NCBI RefSeq assembly: GCF_029814935.1
Contig: NZ_CP104582.1
Span: 3,968,001-4,032,000, forward strand
DNA: 64,000 nucleotides
Origin: Pseudomonas sp. GD03919
GTDB lineage: Bacteria > Pseudomonadota > Gammaproteobacteria > Pseudomonadales > Pseudomonadaceae
Reading direction: 5' to 3'
The translations under genes and the position numbers were made by a program. Below, in pieces: positions 37,045 through 45,634 of the stretch (position 1 is its first letter; each line of letters starts with the position of its first letter). Below the pieces are notes generated by a model. The model was not told where the DNA came from. It made no database searches and saw only the letters and a program-made list of their open reading frames with translations.

Positions 37045-38001
37045 TCAAAAGAAATTGAAGCGCGCGCGCAAGGCCTGCCAGGCGGAGACTTTGCCCGCCT
37101 CGGGCCAGGCTTGCTGCAACACGTCGAACAGGTGCTCGGCCAGGTGCACATGGCTCATATGCGCCTCGACGAAGCGGCGTCCCTGCTCGGCGATGGCCTC
37201 GGCCCGCACCGGATCGCCACGCAGCTCGGCGAGGTGCCTGCGCAACTCGTCGAGGTCGGAATACATCAGCAGGTGGACGCCATCCTGCAGGCCGATGGCC
37301 GCCTCCTCGCCACCCTGGCGCCAGGCCAGGAGCACGCAGCCGCAGGCCATCGCCTCGAAGTTCTTGGCCATGTACTCGCCGAGCCCGACATCGGCGCTGA
37401 CGAAGTAGCGGATGCGGTTGAGCATCTCGCGATAGGGCTGTCCCGGCGCGGTGCGCAGCAGCTGCAGCGGCTCTTGCGCCGCCAGCCGCTCCAGCAGTTC
37501 CTTGCGCTCGCCGTAAGCGGCGCTGGCGGTACGCCCGACGAAACCCAGCTCGATATCCCGCGCGCGCCCCTCGCAGTAGATGGTGCGCGGATCGTAGCCC
37601 TTGGCGAGAAAATGCACGTTGAACCCCTCGCCGCGCAGGCGTTCGGCGACGCTGGCGCCGGTCACCACGATGCGAGCGTTGGGCAGGGCGCGGTAGAAGC
37701 GACTGAAGCGCCCGCGCCAACGGGAAGCGGCCAGGTAGTTCTGGCAGGCGTCTTCCTCGTAGATCAACAGCCCGGGGATCTGCCGCAAGAAGGCGGTCTG
37801 GCGACGGATGTTCTTGAAGTGCAGGTCCAGCAACACGCGGTCATAACGCCCCAGATCGAGGCCGCGCAGATAGCGGCGCAGGTCGCGTTGCTCGTCCTTG
37901 CCGAGGATGCGCAGGTCGAGGTCGACCAGCTGCCCGAGCCGCTCATGGACGCAGGACAGATCCGGCTCGCGCCCCGCACTGCTGAGCGCCAGCACCTTCA
38001 T
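37045..38001 (-). CDS. CgeB-like glycosyltransferase (group 1-type)
   Basis: A 318-residue GT-B-type protein. The ATG at 38001 overlaps the stop of the preceding family 2 gene as ATGA. The C-terminal half has DIELGFVGRTA, YMAKNFEAMACGCVLLAW and RGRRFVEAHMSHVHLAEHL-like features of the CgeB/Glyco_trans_1_2 family: the Glu in NFEAMACG would hold the donor ribose. There is no signal or membrane segment. It probably adds a sugar to LPS core. The donor is unknown. Confidence 0.82.
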   Translation of the reverse strand: MKVLALSSAGREPDLSCVHERLGQLVDLDLRILGKDEQRDLRRYLRGLDLGRYDRVLLDLHFKNIRRQTAFLRQIPGLLIYEEDACQNYLAASRWRGRFSRFYRALPNARIVVTGASVAERLRGEGFNVHFLAKGYDPRTIYCEGRARDIELGFVGRTASAAYGERKELLERLAAQEPLQLLRTAPGQPYREMLNRIRYFVSADVGLGEYMAKNFEAMACGCVLLAWRQGGEEAAIGLQDGVHLLMYSDLDELRRHLAELRGDPVRAEAIAEQGRRFVEAHMSHVHLAEHLFDVLQQAWPEAGKVSAWQALRARFNFF

Positions 38002-38906
38002 GGGGTCCGGCTCAACCACAGGCGGATGGCCTTGCGGGTGTAGGACCACTTCAACGCCGCCCGCCAATCCGTGCGCAGCGCATCGCGATAGTAGCCGCGC
38101 GCCTGCTCGCGGTCGCCGGCCAACAGGCAGGTGCGGAACAGCGACAGGCAACGCTGGGCGCGGTAGGCGGGCTTGAGCGCTTGCAGGTCGGCCGGCAGCT
38201 GACGGAAGACCTCGTCCACCAGGGCCAGGCCGACGCGGCGTGCCGCCTCGGCGTTATGCCGCAGGCTGTCGGGATGCTTGTGGATGCGCGCCAGCATCAG
38301 GTCGAGCACCGCCACCCGAGGCTGGCTCAGGCAGTAGGCGAACACCGGGATGTCCTCGCTGTGCCGCAGGTGCTCGGGGTACGGCCGTTGCAGCAGCAAC
38401 TCGCGGCGGAACAGGCAGGCGCCGTGACTGAGGGCGATGCTCTTGTCCAGCAGGTAGCCCCGCAAGCGCGGCAAGACGTCGGCGGGAACGGCACTGGCAG
38501 GATGCTCGCGCTCGCGGCCATCGGGCTGCACCGCCACATGCCCGGCCAGCCACAGGTCCACCTCGGGCTGGGCGCGCAGGCGTTCGCAGAGGCCGGGCAG
38601 TACCCCGGGCGCCAGCTCGTCGTCGGCGTCGAGCAGCAGCACATAGCGCCCCCGCGCCAGTTGCACGCCCTTGTTGCGGGCCGCGGAGGGGCCGGCGTTG
38701 CCCTGGCGCACACCCTGGAAGGCGGCGCCATGACGCTGACTCAGGCTGGCGAACAGCGCCGGCGTGTCGTCGCTGGAGCCATCGTCCACCACCCAGAGTT
38801 CGACCTCGGGGGTGGCCTGGGACAGCACCGAGTCGACGGCGCGCGACAGCACGCCGGCATAGTTGTAACTGGGGATGACGACGCTAAGCAGCGGCTCAGC
38901 CGACAT
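37998..38906 (-). CDS. Family 2 glycosyltransferase
   Basis: A 302-residue GT-A enzyme. I choose the ATG at 38906 (MSAEPLLSVVIPSYN) with AAGGA upstream; an ATG at 38927 would overlap the carbamoyltransferase further. Motifs are VVIPSYNYAGVLSRAVDSVL, WVVDDGSSDDT, and LLLDADDEL, the metal-binding segment. SEDIPVFAYCL provides the likely catalytic acid. It overlaps the upstream carbamoyltransferase by 11 bases and the next gene by 4. Acceptor and sugar are unknown. Confidence 0.88.
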   Translation of the reverse strand: MSAEPLLSVVIPSYNYAGVLSRAVDSVLSQATPEVELWVVDDGSSDDTPALFASLSQRHGAAFQGVRQGNAGPSAARNKGVQLARGRYVLLLDADDELAPGVLPGLCERLRAQPEVDLWLAGHVAVQPDGREREHPASAVPADVLPRLRGYLLDKSIALSHGACLFRRELLLQRPYPEHLRHSEDIPVFAYCLSQPRVAVLDLMLARIHKHPDSLRHNAEAARRVGLALVDEVFRQLPADLQALKPAYRAQRCLSLFRTCLLAGDREQARGYYRDALRTDWRAALKWSYTRKAIRLWLSRTP

Positions 38907-40653
38907 TGTCGTACCAGTCCTTGCCATCCTTGACCACCAAGACGTCTTCCATGATCAGGTACTGCAGGTCCGAGCCGTAGAACATGTTCAACGCGTCAGT
39001 CGGCGAGCAGATCATCGGCTCGCCGCGGCGGTTGAGCGAGGTGTTCAGCGAGACACCATTGCCGGTGAGCTGCTCCAGCTGCAGCATCAGGTCGTACCAG
39101 CGCGGGTTGTACTCGCGCTTGAGCACCTGGGCGCGCGAGGTGCCGTCCTCATGCACCACTTCGCCGACACGCTCCTTCCAGCCCTCGTTGACCTCGAAGG
39201 TGAAGGTCATGAACGGGCTCGGATGGTCGACCTTGAGCATCTGCGGCGCGACGGTGTCGAGCATCGACGGGCAGAAGGGGCGCCAGCGCTCGCGGAACTT
39301 GATCTGCTCGTTGATGCGGTCGGCCACGCCCGGCACGCTCGGGCAACCGATGATGGAGCGGCCGCCGAGGGCGCGCGGGCCGAACTCCATACGGCCCTGG
39401 AACCAGGCCACCGGGTTGCCGTCGACCATGATCCTGGCGATGCGCTCAGGCACGTTGTCGATCTGCTTGAATACCGGCTTGCTCGGATGCCGCGCGCAGG
39501 CGGCGATCACGTCCTCGTTGGAGTAGGCCGGGCCGAGGTAGACGTGCTCCATCTTCTCCACCGGCACGCCGCGCTGGTGCGAAACGTAGGCGGCGGCGCC
39601 GACCGCGGTGCCGGCATCGCCGGAGGCCGGCTGGACGAACAGTTCCTTGACGTCGTCGCGGGCGATGATCTTCTGGTTCAGCTTGACGTTCAGCGCACAG
39701 CCACCAGCGAAGGCGATCTTGCCGGTCTCGCGGATAATGTCGCCCAGGTAGTAGTCCATCATTTCCAGCGCCAGCTTCTCGAACAGCGCCTGCATGCTGG
39801 CGGCGTAGTGGATGTAGGGGTCGTCGGCGATATCGCCTTCGCGCTTCGGACCCAGCCACTCGATCAGCTTGGGCGAGAAGTAGAATCCCTTGCCCTTTTC
39901 CTTGTAGCGACGCAGGCCGATGACGTTGGCGTAGTCGGTGTTGATGATCAGCTCGCCGTTCTCGAACTTGGCCAGACGCGAGAAATCGTACTTGCTGGCG
40001 TCACCATAAGGCGCCATGCCCATGACCTTGAACTCGCCGTCGAGCATCTCGAAACCGAGGAATTCGGTGATAGCACCGTACAGACCGCCGAGCGAGTCCG
40101 GGTCGAAGAACTCCTTGATCTTGTGGATCTTGCCGTTCTCGCCGTAGCCGAAGAAGGTAGTGGCGTACTCACCTTTGCCGTCGATGCCGAGGATCGCGGT
40201 CTTCTCCTTGAAGCCCGAGCAATGGTAAGCGCTGGCGGCGTGGGCCAGGTGGTGTTCGACCGGTTCGATCTTGACCTTCTTGGCATCGAAACCCAGCTGC
40301 TCCAGGCACCAGACGATCTTCTTGCGGTAACGCTTGTAACGGCGGTTACCCATGAGCAGCGCGTCTAGCGCTCGATCCGGCGCATACCAGTAACGCTTGG
40401 CGTAGTGCCAACGCGCCTTGCCGAACAGACTGATGGGCGCAAAGGGAATAGCGACCACATCGACGTCGGACGGCTTGATACCGGCCTGCTCCAGGCAGAA
40501 CTTGGCGGACTCGTAGGGCATGCGGTTCTTCGCATGCTTGTCACGCACGAAGCGCTCTTCTTCGGCGGCAGCGATAAGCTTGCCGTCGATGTATAGCGCG
40601 GCGGATGGATCATGGCTCAGGGCGCCGGAAAGGCCGAGGATCGTCAATGCCAA
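38896..40653 (-). CDS. wapO: NodU/CmcH-family carbamoyltransferase (WapO-like, LPS core heptose)
   Basis: A 585-residue two-domain enzyme. The start is a TTG at 40653 giving MALTILGLSGALSHDPSA; AGAGG lies upstream. The N-terminal YrdC/ASKHA-like domain has EPVEHHLAHAASAY, with the histidines that bind metal, and GIDGKGEYATTF. The C-terminal domain has GGCALNVKLN and the conserved GRMEFGPRALGGRSI. It very closely resembles my memory of PA5005, which is thought to put the 7-O-carbamoyl group on the second core heptose from carbamoyl phosphate. Nearly all variation from it is conservative. Confidence 0.9.
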   Translation of the reverse strand: MALTILGLSGALSHDPSAALYIDGKLIAAAEEERFVRDKHAKNRMPYESAKFCLEQAGIKPSDVDVVAIPFAPISLFGKARWHYAKRYWYAPDRALDALLMGNRRYKRYRKKIVWCLEQLGFDAKKVKIEPVEHHLAHAASAYHCSGFKEKTAILGIDGKGEYATTFFGYGENGKIHKIKEFFDPDSLGGLYGAITEFLGFEMLDGEFKVMGMAPYGDASKYDFSRLAKFENGELIINTDYANVIGLRRYKEKGKGFYFSPKLIEWLGPKREGDIADDPYIHYAASMQALFEKLALEMMDYYLGDIIRETGKIAFAGGCALNVKLNQKIIARDDVKELFVQPASGDAGTAVGAAAYVSHQRGVPVEKMEHVYLGPAYSNEDVIAACARHPSKPVFKQIDNVPERIARIMVDGNPVAWFQGRMEFGPRALGGRSIIGCPSVPGVADRINEQIKFRERWRPFCPSMLDTVAPQMLKVDHPSPFMTFTFEVNEGWKERVGEVVHEDGTSRAQVLKREYNPRWYDLMLQLEQLTGNGVSLNTSLNRRGEPMICSPTDALNMFYGSDLQYLIMEDVLVVKDGKDWYDNVG

Positions 40654-40667
40654 GGATAAAGCCTCTT

Positions 40668-40706
40668 AAAAAAGCGGCTGCAGGCTTGAAGCGGCAAGCT
40701 TCAAGC
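40668..40706 (-). repeat. Dispersed short repeat ending in a T-run, copy 2
   Basis: Read on the minus strand: a 9-bp perfect stem GCTTGAAGC / GCTTCAAGC (40698-40706 with 40684-40692), then CTGCAGCCGC and TTTTTT at 40673-40668. It lies in the 99-base gap between the two-domain kinase gene and the carbamoyltransferase and could attenuate the distal part of the LPS operon. It resembles 22785-22818. Confidence 0.55.
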
Positions 40707-40752
40707 AACAGCGTTCGTTATTCAGTCGCCCCGGTCGGGCACATTTACTGCC

Positions 40753-42198
40753 TTAACTGTTCGGTTTTGCCACCACCGATGGAAGGCGCTCGTCCAGAAC
40801 CTGGTACAGCGTACTGTCCTGCGGCCAGTTACGTAGGAAACGCGCCCGATCCTTCGCATAGGCGGGTGCGAAGCTACCGGCTCGGCGGTGCTGCTGCATG
40901 GCGTCCAGGTCGATCAACATCCAGCGCCCATCCTGCCACAGGATATTGCTGCCTTTGAGATCCCCATGACTGATGCGCTCGCGCAGCAGCGCCGCAAACA
41001 GGTCATCCAGTGCCCGCAGTTCCGCTTCGGCTGGTAACTCGCCAGGCGCGCAGGACGCGAAGCGAGTAATTATATCCACACCCGATGCGTGTTCGGTAAC
41101 AAGATAGGACCGGCGCCTGAGCCACAGGGTACGGCACTCGAGCACGGCAAGCGGTTTGGGCGTTGCGATGCCGAGAAAAACCAGGCGATTGCCCTCGCAC
41201 CAGCTGTGCCAGGCGCGGCTCGGACGCCAGAAGCGTTTGAGCCAATGCAGCATGCCCTTGATGTTGTAGCGTTTGATGACCAATTGCCTGGCACCCTGAT
41301 CGACTCGCGCGACGGTAGACGAACCACCCCGTTTGAGGGACTGCCCAGCCGCGATAGCGGCGTCAGGGTCAGCCAGTAATCGCGCCAGCAAGGCATCTTC
41401 CTCGCGCCGGACCACCTGCAAGCGCGAGGCACCGCGCCATGCGCAAAACGCCGAACAATCGCGACCGAGCTTGCCCATGAACTGGTGCAACCGCGAACCA
41501 CGGGCCTTGGCTACCGCCTTGAGCAGAGCCTCGAGCGGCAGCGCGTGCTCGCCATTGACCAGCAGGTAATGCACCAGCAGCTCCTCGATGAATGGATCGA
41601 GAGCACTCGGGAATTGAGCGAAGAACACCCCCAGATTGACCAGCACCCTGTCTCGCGACAGAGGTTGGCCCGGCGTCTCGGCACGCACGCCGCCACCGTC
41701 GATCAGATACAGGCTGCCGTTTTGACGCAGCAGGTTGTCCAGGTGCAGATCCTCTTGCCACAGACCTTGCCGGTGTAGCCCTGCAATGGCTGCCAGCGCC
41801 TCACCCAACACCTGCTGCCGAGCGTCGTCCAGCCACGCCAGATGGGCCACCGCCTGCCAGGCATCTCCGAGGCTTTCGGCATCGTCGAGGAACTCGAACA
41901 GCAGCCAACCGCCCCCTCCTGGCGTCGAACCGTGGACAAGCAACTCGGGCGTCTTCAGCCCCTGCTCAGCCAGTAGCTGAACGCCGCGCAGCTCGCGGAC
42001 GAAATGCCGTTCGGCCTTATCGCCGACCAGCAGCTTGGCCAGCACCTCACGCCCCTGCCACTGCGCCCGACCGACATAGCGTTGACCTGGCAGCACCCGC
42101 AAAAGGCTGAGCAACTGGATAGATCCCGCACCCTCCAGCTCGATCAGCAGCGGTAGCGCGGGGGTACGTCCGGCATCGACCAGGGAAGCAAGCCTCAT
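40753..42198 (-). CDS. Two-domain LPS kinase-like protein (tandem kinase folds)
   Basis: A 481-residue protein with two consecutive kinase-like domains. Domain 1 (about 30-240) has the loop LWQEDLHLDNLL and LYLIDGGGV. Domain 2 (about 270-470) has KRYNIKG with a likely nucleotide Lys, ISHGDLKGSNILW and WMLIDLDAM. Both loops keep the catalytic Asp and the Asn. It belongs to the InaA/WaaP-like superfamily and matches the position of PA5006. The ATG at 42198 overlaps the wapQ stop as ATGA. It is followed by a 99-base gap before the carbamoyltransferase. The likely substrates are LPS core sugars, but this is inference. Confidence 0.8.
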   Translation of the reverse strand: MRLASLVDAGRTPALPLLIELEGAGSIQLLSLLRVLPGQRYVGRAQWQGREVLAKLLVGDKAERHFVRELRGVQLLAEQGLKTPELLVHGSTPGGGGWLLFEFLDDAESLGDAWQAVAHLAWLDDARQQVLGEALAAIAGLHRQGLWQEDLHLDNLLRQNGSLYLIDGGGVRAETPGQPLSRDRVLVNLGVFFAQFPSALDPFIEELLVHYLLVNGEHALPLEALLKAVAKARGSRLHQFMGKLGRDCSAFCAWRGASRLQVVRREEDALLARLLADPDAAIAAGQSLKRGGSSTVARVDQGARQLVIKRYNIKGMLHWLKRFWRPSRAWHSWCEGNRLVFLGIATPKPLAVLECRTLWLRRRSYLVTEHASGVDIITRFASCAPGELPAEAELRALDDLFAALLRERISHGDLKGSNILWQDGRWMLIDLDAMQQHRRAGSFAPAYAKDRARFLRNWPQDSTLYQVLDERLPSVVAKPNS

Positions 42199-42944
42199 GA
42201 GCGCCTCGCCTTGTCCTTGAATCGTGCCGTGAGACGTTGCAACCAGTACCCCAACTGACGAGCGTCACCGAGATAGGCGGTCAGGAAACAGGCTACATCG
42301 TCATCGCCCCAGGCACTGGCGCGACGCAGCAGGGGTTCCAGATCCTTGACCCGATCACGCTCGCCAAACAACAGGGGCCGGGTCTTTTCCAGGTCGATCA
42401 ACTGCGCGACAAAACCATCGCCGCTGGGTTGGAGAAAAATATGTTTGGGATAGAAGCAACCATGGACCTGGCCCTGGCCATGTACGCACCGGGCCAGCAC
42501 CCCGCAGGCACTGGCGATGGCATGGCGTTGCACGGCGGCCAGTTGCGACCAGTTCGGCAGGTAGCTGTCCAGATCCCGCCAACCATCCAGGGCTCGGGTC
42601 AGCAGGACGGCGCGGCGCTCGCCGCCAATGCGTCGTTCGGCATAGAACGCCGAACGCATCGCCGGAATGCCCAGGCGCTGATAGCGGCAGGTATTGCGAA
42701 ACTCCCGCGCCAGGGTCGGCTCACCCAACGGACGATGCAAGCTACGGGTCAGGTAATTGCTCTGGCGCTTGAGGTAGTAGCCTGTGCCATCGAGATCGAG
42801 CCGGTACACCGTGCTCCAACCACCGCGAGAAGCGGTGTTGGGCTCGTCCACGGCAAACAGTTGCAGTGCCCACAATGCCTCGAAACTGTCCAGGCCGTGA
42901 CGCTCGAGCAGCGTTTTATCCTCGCCCTCGATGAAGTCCTTCAT
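42195..42944 (-). CDS. wapQ: WapQ-like LPS core kinase homologue, catalytic Asp replaced by Cys
   Basis: A 249-residue kinase-fold protein. TGYYLKRQ holds the nucleotide Lys and AQLIDLEKTR the metal-binding Asp. The catalytic loop reads VHGCFYPKHIFL; the WaaP loop is HRDCYICHFLL, so the Asp is Cys here. The same substitution appears in some InaA relatives as I recall, so it may be a conserved variant. Both junctions are ATGA overlaps (42195-42198 and 42941-42944). Position matches PA5007 in P. aeruginosa. Confidence 0.78.
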   Translation of the reverse strand: MKDFIEGEDKTLLERHGLDSFEALWALQLFAVDEPNTASRGGWSTVYRLDLDGTGYYLKRQSNYLTRSLHRPLGEPTLAREFRNTCRYQRLGIPAMRSAFYAERRIGGERRAVLLTRALDGWRDLDSYLPNWSQLAAVQRHAIASACGVLARCVHGQGQVHGCFYPKHIFLQPSGDGFVAQLIDLEKTRPLLFGERDRVKDLEPLLRRASAWGDDDVACFLTAYLGDARQLGYWLQRLTARFKDKARRS

Positions 42945-43678
42945 TCTCGTCCCTCGAAGTAGCGCAATATCTGCACGATCCGTCGTTTGTCACTGTCATT
43001 GAGACGATCACGACGCCGATACTGCAGATAGAAACGCAGGCGCTGGGTGCGCGACAGGTGGTACTTGGCGACCTTGTCCAGGCACGCGAGATCCTTGACG
43101 ATCCGGTAGCGCAGGAACGGCCCCCACCAGAAGGTCCCCGCAGGGCAGTCGATGAGGAACAACCGGCGCTGCTCGTCCACCAGAAGGTTGCGCCACTTGA
43201 GGTCATTGTGGACAAAGTGATGGTCATGCAGCGTGCGCGTGGCCTTGGCCAACTGGCGGCTGACATCGTCGACCCAGGCCCGATCATGCAGGCGCGCATC
43301 GTCCGTGGCCGCCAGGCGTGACATGTCCAACGTATCGACGACCTCCTGGGTGATCAGCGCGCCTCGGGCGAAGGCGCCGAGCTTGCGCTCCAGCCCGTAG
43401 GCGGCGATGGGCGCAGTGGGAATGCCCCAGGCGGCGAAGTGCTTGAGATTCTGCCATTCGGCCTTGACCCGCGGCCGGCCGATGAAACGCCGAACGCCCT
43501 TGCCAGCGCCGTGATAGCGCTTGACGTAATAGCGCAGCCCATCGAATTCGACGCGGATCACGTCCGACAACGGATCATGGGTGATTGCCTCTCCCTGCAG
43601 GGAAAACACCGCATCCAGACTGGCGAAGGCTCTTGCCGCCTGCGGCGTGGCCAAGGAGGTGACGCGCCATTCACTCAT
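42941..43678 (-). CDS. wapP: WapP-like LPS core kinase
   Basis: A 245-residue kinase. The start ATG at 43678 overlaps the end of waaP by 8 bases; the longer reading to 43840 runs over waaP and is rejected. RYYVKRYHG carries the nucleotide-binding Lys, HFVHNDLKWRNLLVD the catalytic Asp and Asn, and FLIDCPAGTFWW the metal Asp. It probably phosphorylates a core heptose beside the WaaP site. Position and sequence match PA5008. Confidence 0.88.
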   Translation of the reverse strand: MSEWRVTSLATPQAARAFASLDAVFSLQGEAITHDPLSDVIRVEFDGLRYYVKRYHGAGKGVRRFIGRPRVKAEWQNLKHFAAWGIPTAPIAAYGLERKLGAFARGALITQEVVDTLDMSRLAATDDARLHDRAWVDDVSRQLAKATRTLHDHHFVHNDLKWRNLLVDEQRRLFLIDCPAGTFWWGPFLRYRIVKDLACLDKVAKYHLSRTQRLRFYLQYRRRDRLNDSDKRRIVQILRYFEGRE

Positions 43679-44504
43679 GGTTCGCTCCCGGCGCGTACTT
43701 GCGTGCATAGCGAACCAGCAGGCGATCGGCTTTGCGTTGCAGCCAGAGCAGCAGCGCCGCCTCCTCCCGCAGGATCTGCCGCAACGGCCGCTCATTGCCT
43801 GCCGCTGCGAAATAACTGTTGAGAAAACGCAGCTTGTCACGGCGGGTCAGGCCGATGTCCAGCGCCGAGAAATACAGCGCGGCCAGGTCCTTGTCACGCC
43901 AGCGCCGTGGCGTGACGCGACGCACCTGGGCGCGGTGCAGGTCGATCAGTGATAAACGCAGGTCGCTGGCCTGGATCGGCCGGTCGCTGTGCAGCAGAAA
44001 ATGGCAGATGTAGCAGTCACGGTGGTTGACCCCGGCACGGTGCATACTGCCAGTCATCTTCGCCACTTCGCGAATCAATGCCCACTTCAGCGCCGGCTTC
44101 GGCGGCTGCTGTGCCCAGTTAAGGCTGAGCTGTTCCAGGTCGACGGTCGGCGCCAGTTCTTCGGTGACGATAAAGGAGTGCTGGCGTGCAGGGTTGCTGC
44201 CGCGCTCACCGTAAGCCACGGCAGTCATGGTCGGCACACCGGCTTCAGTCAGGCGCTGGATGGCTTGCCATTCCTGCGCAGCCCCCAGCACTGGAGCCTT
44301 GGCGGTGAGCAGGTTCTTGACGATTTCGCCCCAGCCGATGCCACGATGGATCTTGACGAAGTAGCCACGCCCTTCGACCTCGGTACGCAGGGTGCGGCGA
44401 CCTTCCAGTTCACGGTAGACCTGCCCTTCGAGCGCTTCGACGGCTTCGAAAGCGTCCCGGCCGGCCCACAGGCGCTTGAACGGCTCGGCGAGAATCAGCT
44501 TCAC
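43671..44504 (-). CDS. waaP: LPS core heptose(I) kinase WaaP
   Basis: A 277-residue kinase. The GTG at 44504 overlaps the waaG stop as GTGA with GAGG five bases upstream. This start also puts the catalytic Asp at residue 163, the number reported for P. aeruginosa WaaP; the longer GTG at 44510 does not. YFVKIHRG holds the nucleotide Lys and NHRDCYICHFLL the catalytic loop. It phosphorylates O4 of heptose I, a step essential for outer-membrane integrity and viability in P. aeruginosa. Confidence 0.95.
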   Translation of the reverse strand: MKLILAEPFKRLWAGRDAFEAVEALEGQVYRELEGRRTLRTEVEGRGYFVKIHRGIGWGEIVKNLLTAKAPVLGAAQEWQAIQRLTEAGVPTMTAVAYGERGSNPARQHSFIVTEELAPTVDLEQLSLNWAQQPPKPALKWALIREVAKMTGSMHRAGVNHRDCYICHFLLHSDRPIQASDLRLSLIDLHRAQVRRVTPRRWRDKDLAALYFSALDIGLTRRDKLRFLNSYFAAAGNERPLRQILREEAALLLWLQRKADRLLVRYARKYAPGANHE

Positions 44505-45625
44505 GCGCACCTCGAAGCGAGGATCACGTCGGCCGCCTTCTGCGGCATCGAATACAGGTCGGCGCTATCGGCATAGAGCAGGCCGTTGCGGCTCCAGAAA
44601 GCGCGGCGCTCAGGGTCGGCGAGCATGTCGGCCAGGGTGCGATTGAGCTGCTCCTGTTCGAAGGGGCTGGGCACGACCCGGCCGCAATCAGCATCAACGA
44701 TGTAATGGGCGTAGCCGCAGACATCACTGACCAGTACCGGCAGGCCGGACACCAACGCCTCCAGCAACACCGTGCCGGTGTTCTCGTTGTAAGCCGGATG
44801 GATCAGCAAGTCAGCGCCGAGCAGAAAGCGCGGAATGTCGCTGCGACCCTTGAGGATCTGCACCTGATCGGACAGACCCAGCGCCTTGATCTGCAGCAGG
44901 AAGGGCTTGGGATCGTCCTGGCCGATGGCGATCAGACGGGTGCGCTTGCGCAGCTCGCGCGGCAGCGAGGCCAGCGCCTTGAGACTGCGATCCAGACCCT
45001 TGGTCTTGAAGCCGGAGCCGATCTGCACCAGCAACAGGTCGTCGTCGGCCAGCTTGAACTCGCGACGGAATTCGGCGCGAATCTCGCCAGCATTGGCCGG
45101 CGCACGGCGATCCTGGGCAATACCCGGTGGCAGCAGGTGGAAACGCTGCAACGGCGTCTTGTAGTGTTTGACGAACAGCGGTTGCTGCACCTCGGAGATC
45201 ATCAGAATCTCGGTCTTCGATTCCGGCGCGAATACCGCGCGCTCGTAATCGGCGAAGTGCTTGTAGCGGCCCCAACGGCGATAGATCGGGTTGCGCAAGG
45301 TCTGCGCCTTGTCCTCGAAGCAGCCATCGGCAGCGTAATAAACATCCAGCCCCGGCATCTTGTTGAAACCGATCACCCGGTCGACCGGATCGCGCTTCAG
45401 GTCAGCCTGCAACCAGGCACTGAATTTTTCGTTGCGGCGATGGTTGAACAACGCGCGTACCGGCGCCACGCGCACATCGAAACCGCCGGGGTTTTCCCCT
45501 TCCCAGATCGGCGTGTAGACACGAATGGCATGGCCACGCGCCTGACACTCCAGGGCGATGCGCATGAAGTCGCGTTGCAGCCCGCCGAACGGGAAGTACT
45601 TGTAGAGAACGAAGGCCAGTTGCAT
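44501..45625 (-). CDS. waaG: LPS core glycosyltransferase WaaG (GT4)
   Basis: A 374-residue GT-B glycosyltransferase. It begins MQLAFVLYKYFPFGGLQRDFMRIA, the acceptor-side motif of WaaG, and has LVQIGSGFKTKGLDRSLKAL and the donor-site HPAYNENTGTVLLEALVSGLP with the two conserved Glu. In Pseudomonas it adds the first outer-core hexosamine (GalNAc) to heptose II. It lies 9 bases after waaC and overlaps waaP as GTGA. Confidence 0.95.
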   Translation of the reverse strand: MQLAFVLYKYFPFGGLQRDFMRIALECQARGHAIRVYTPIWEGENPGGFDVRVAPVRALFNHRRNEKFSAWLQADLKRDPVDRVIGFNKMPGLDVYYAADGCFEDKAQTLRNPIYRRWGRYKHFADYERAVFAPESKTEILMISEVQQPLFVKHYKTPLQRFHLLPPGIAQDRRAPANAGEIRAEFRREFKLADDDLLLVQIGSGFKTKGLDRSLKALASLPRELRKRTRLIAIGQDDPKPFLLQIKALGLSDQVQILKGRSDIPRFLLGADLLIHPAYNENTGTVLLEALVSGLPVLVSDVCGYAHYIVDADCGRVVPSPFEQEQLNRTLADMLADPERRAFWSRNGLLYADSADLYSMPQKAADVILASRCA

Positions 45626-45634
45626 AGCCGCTCC

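Noticed and set aside
43679..43840. A longer N-terminus for WapP
   Set aside because: It would run over the end of waaP; the ATG at 43678 with an 8-base overlap fits the family length.
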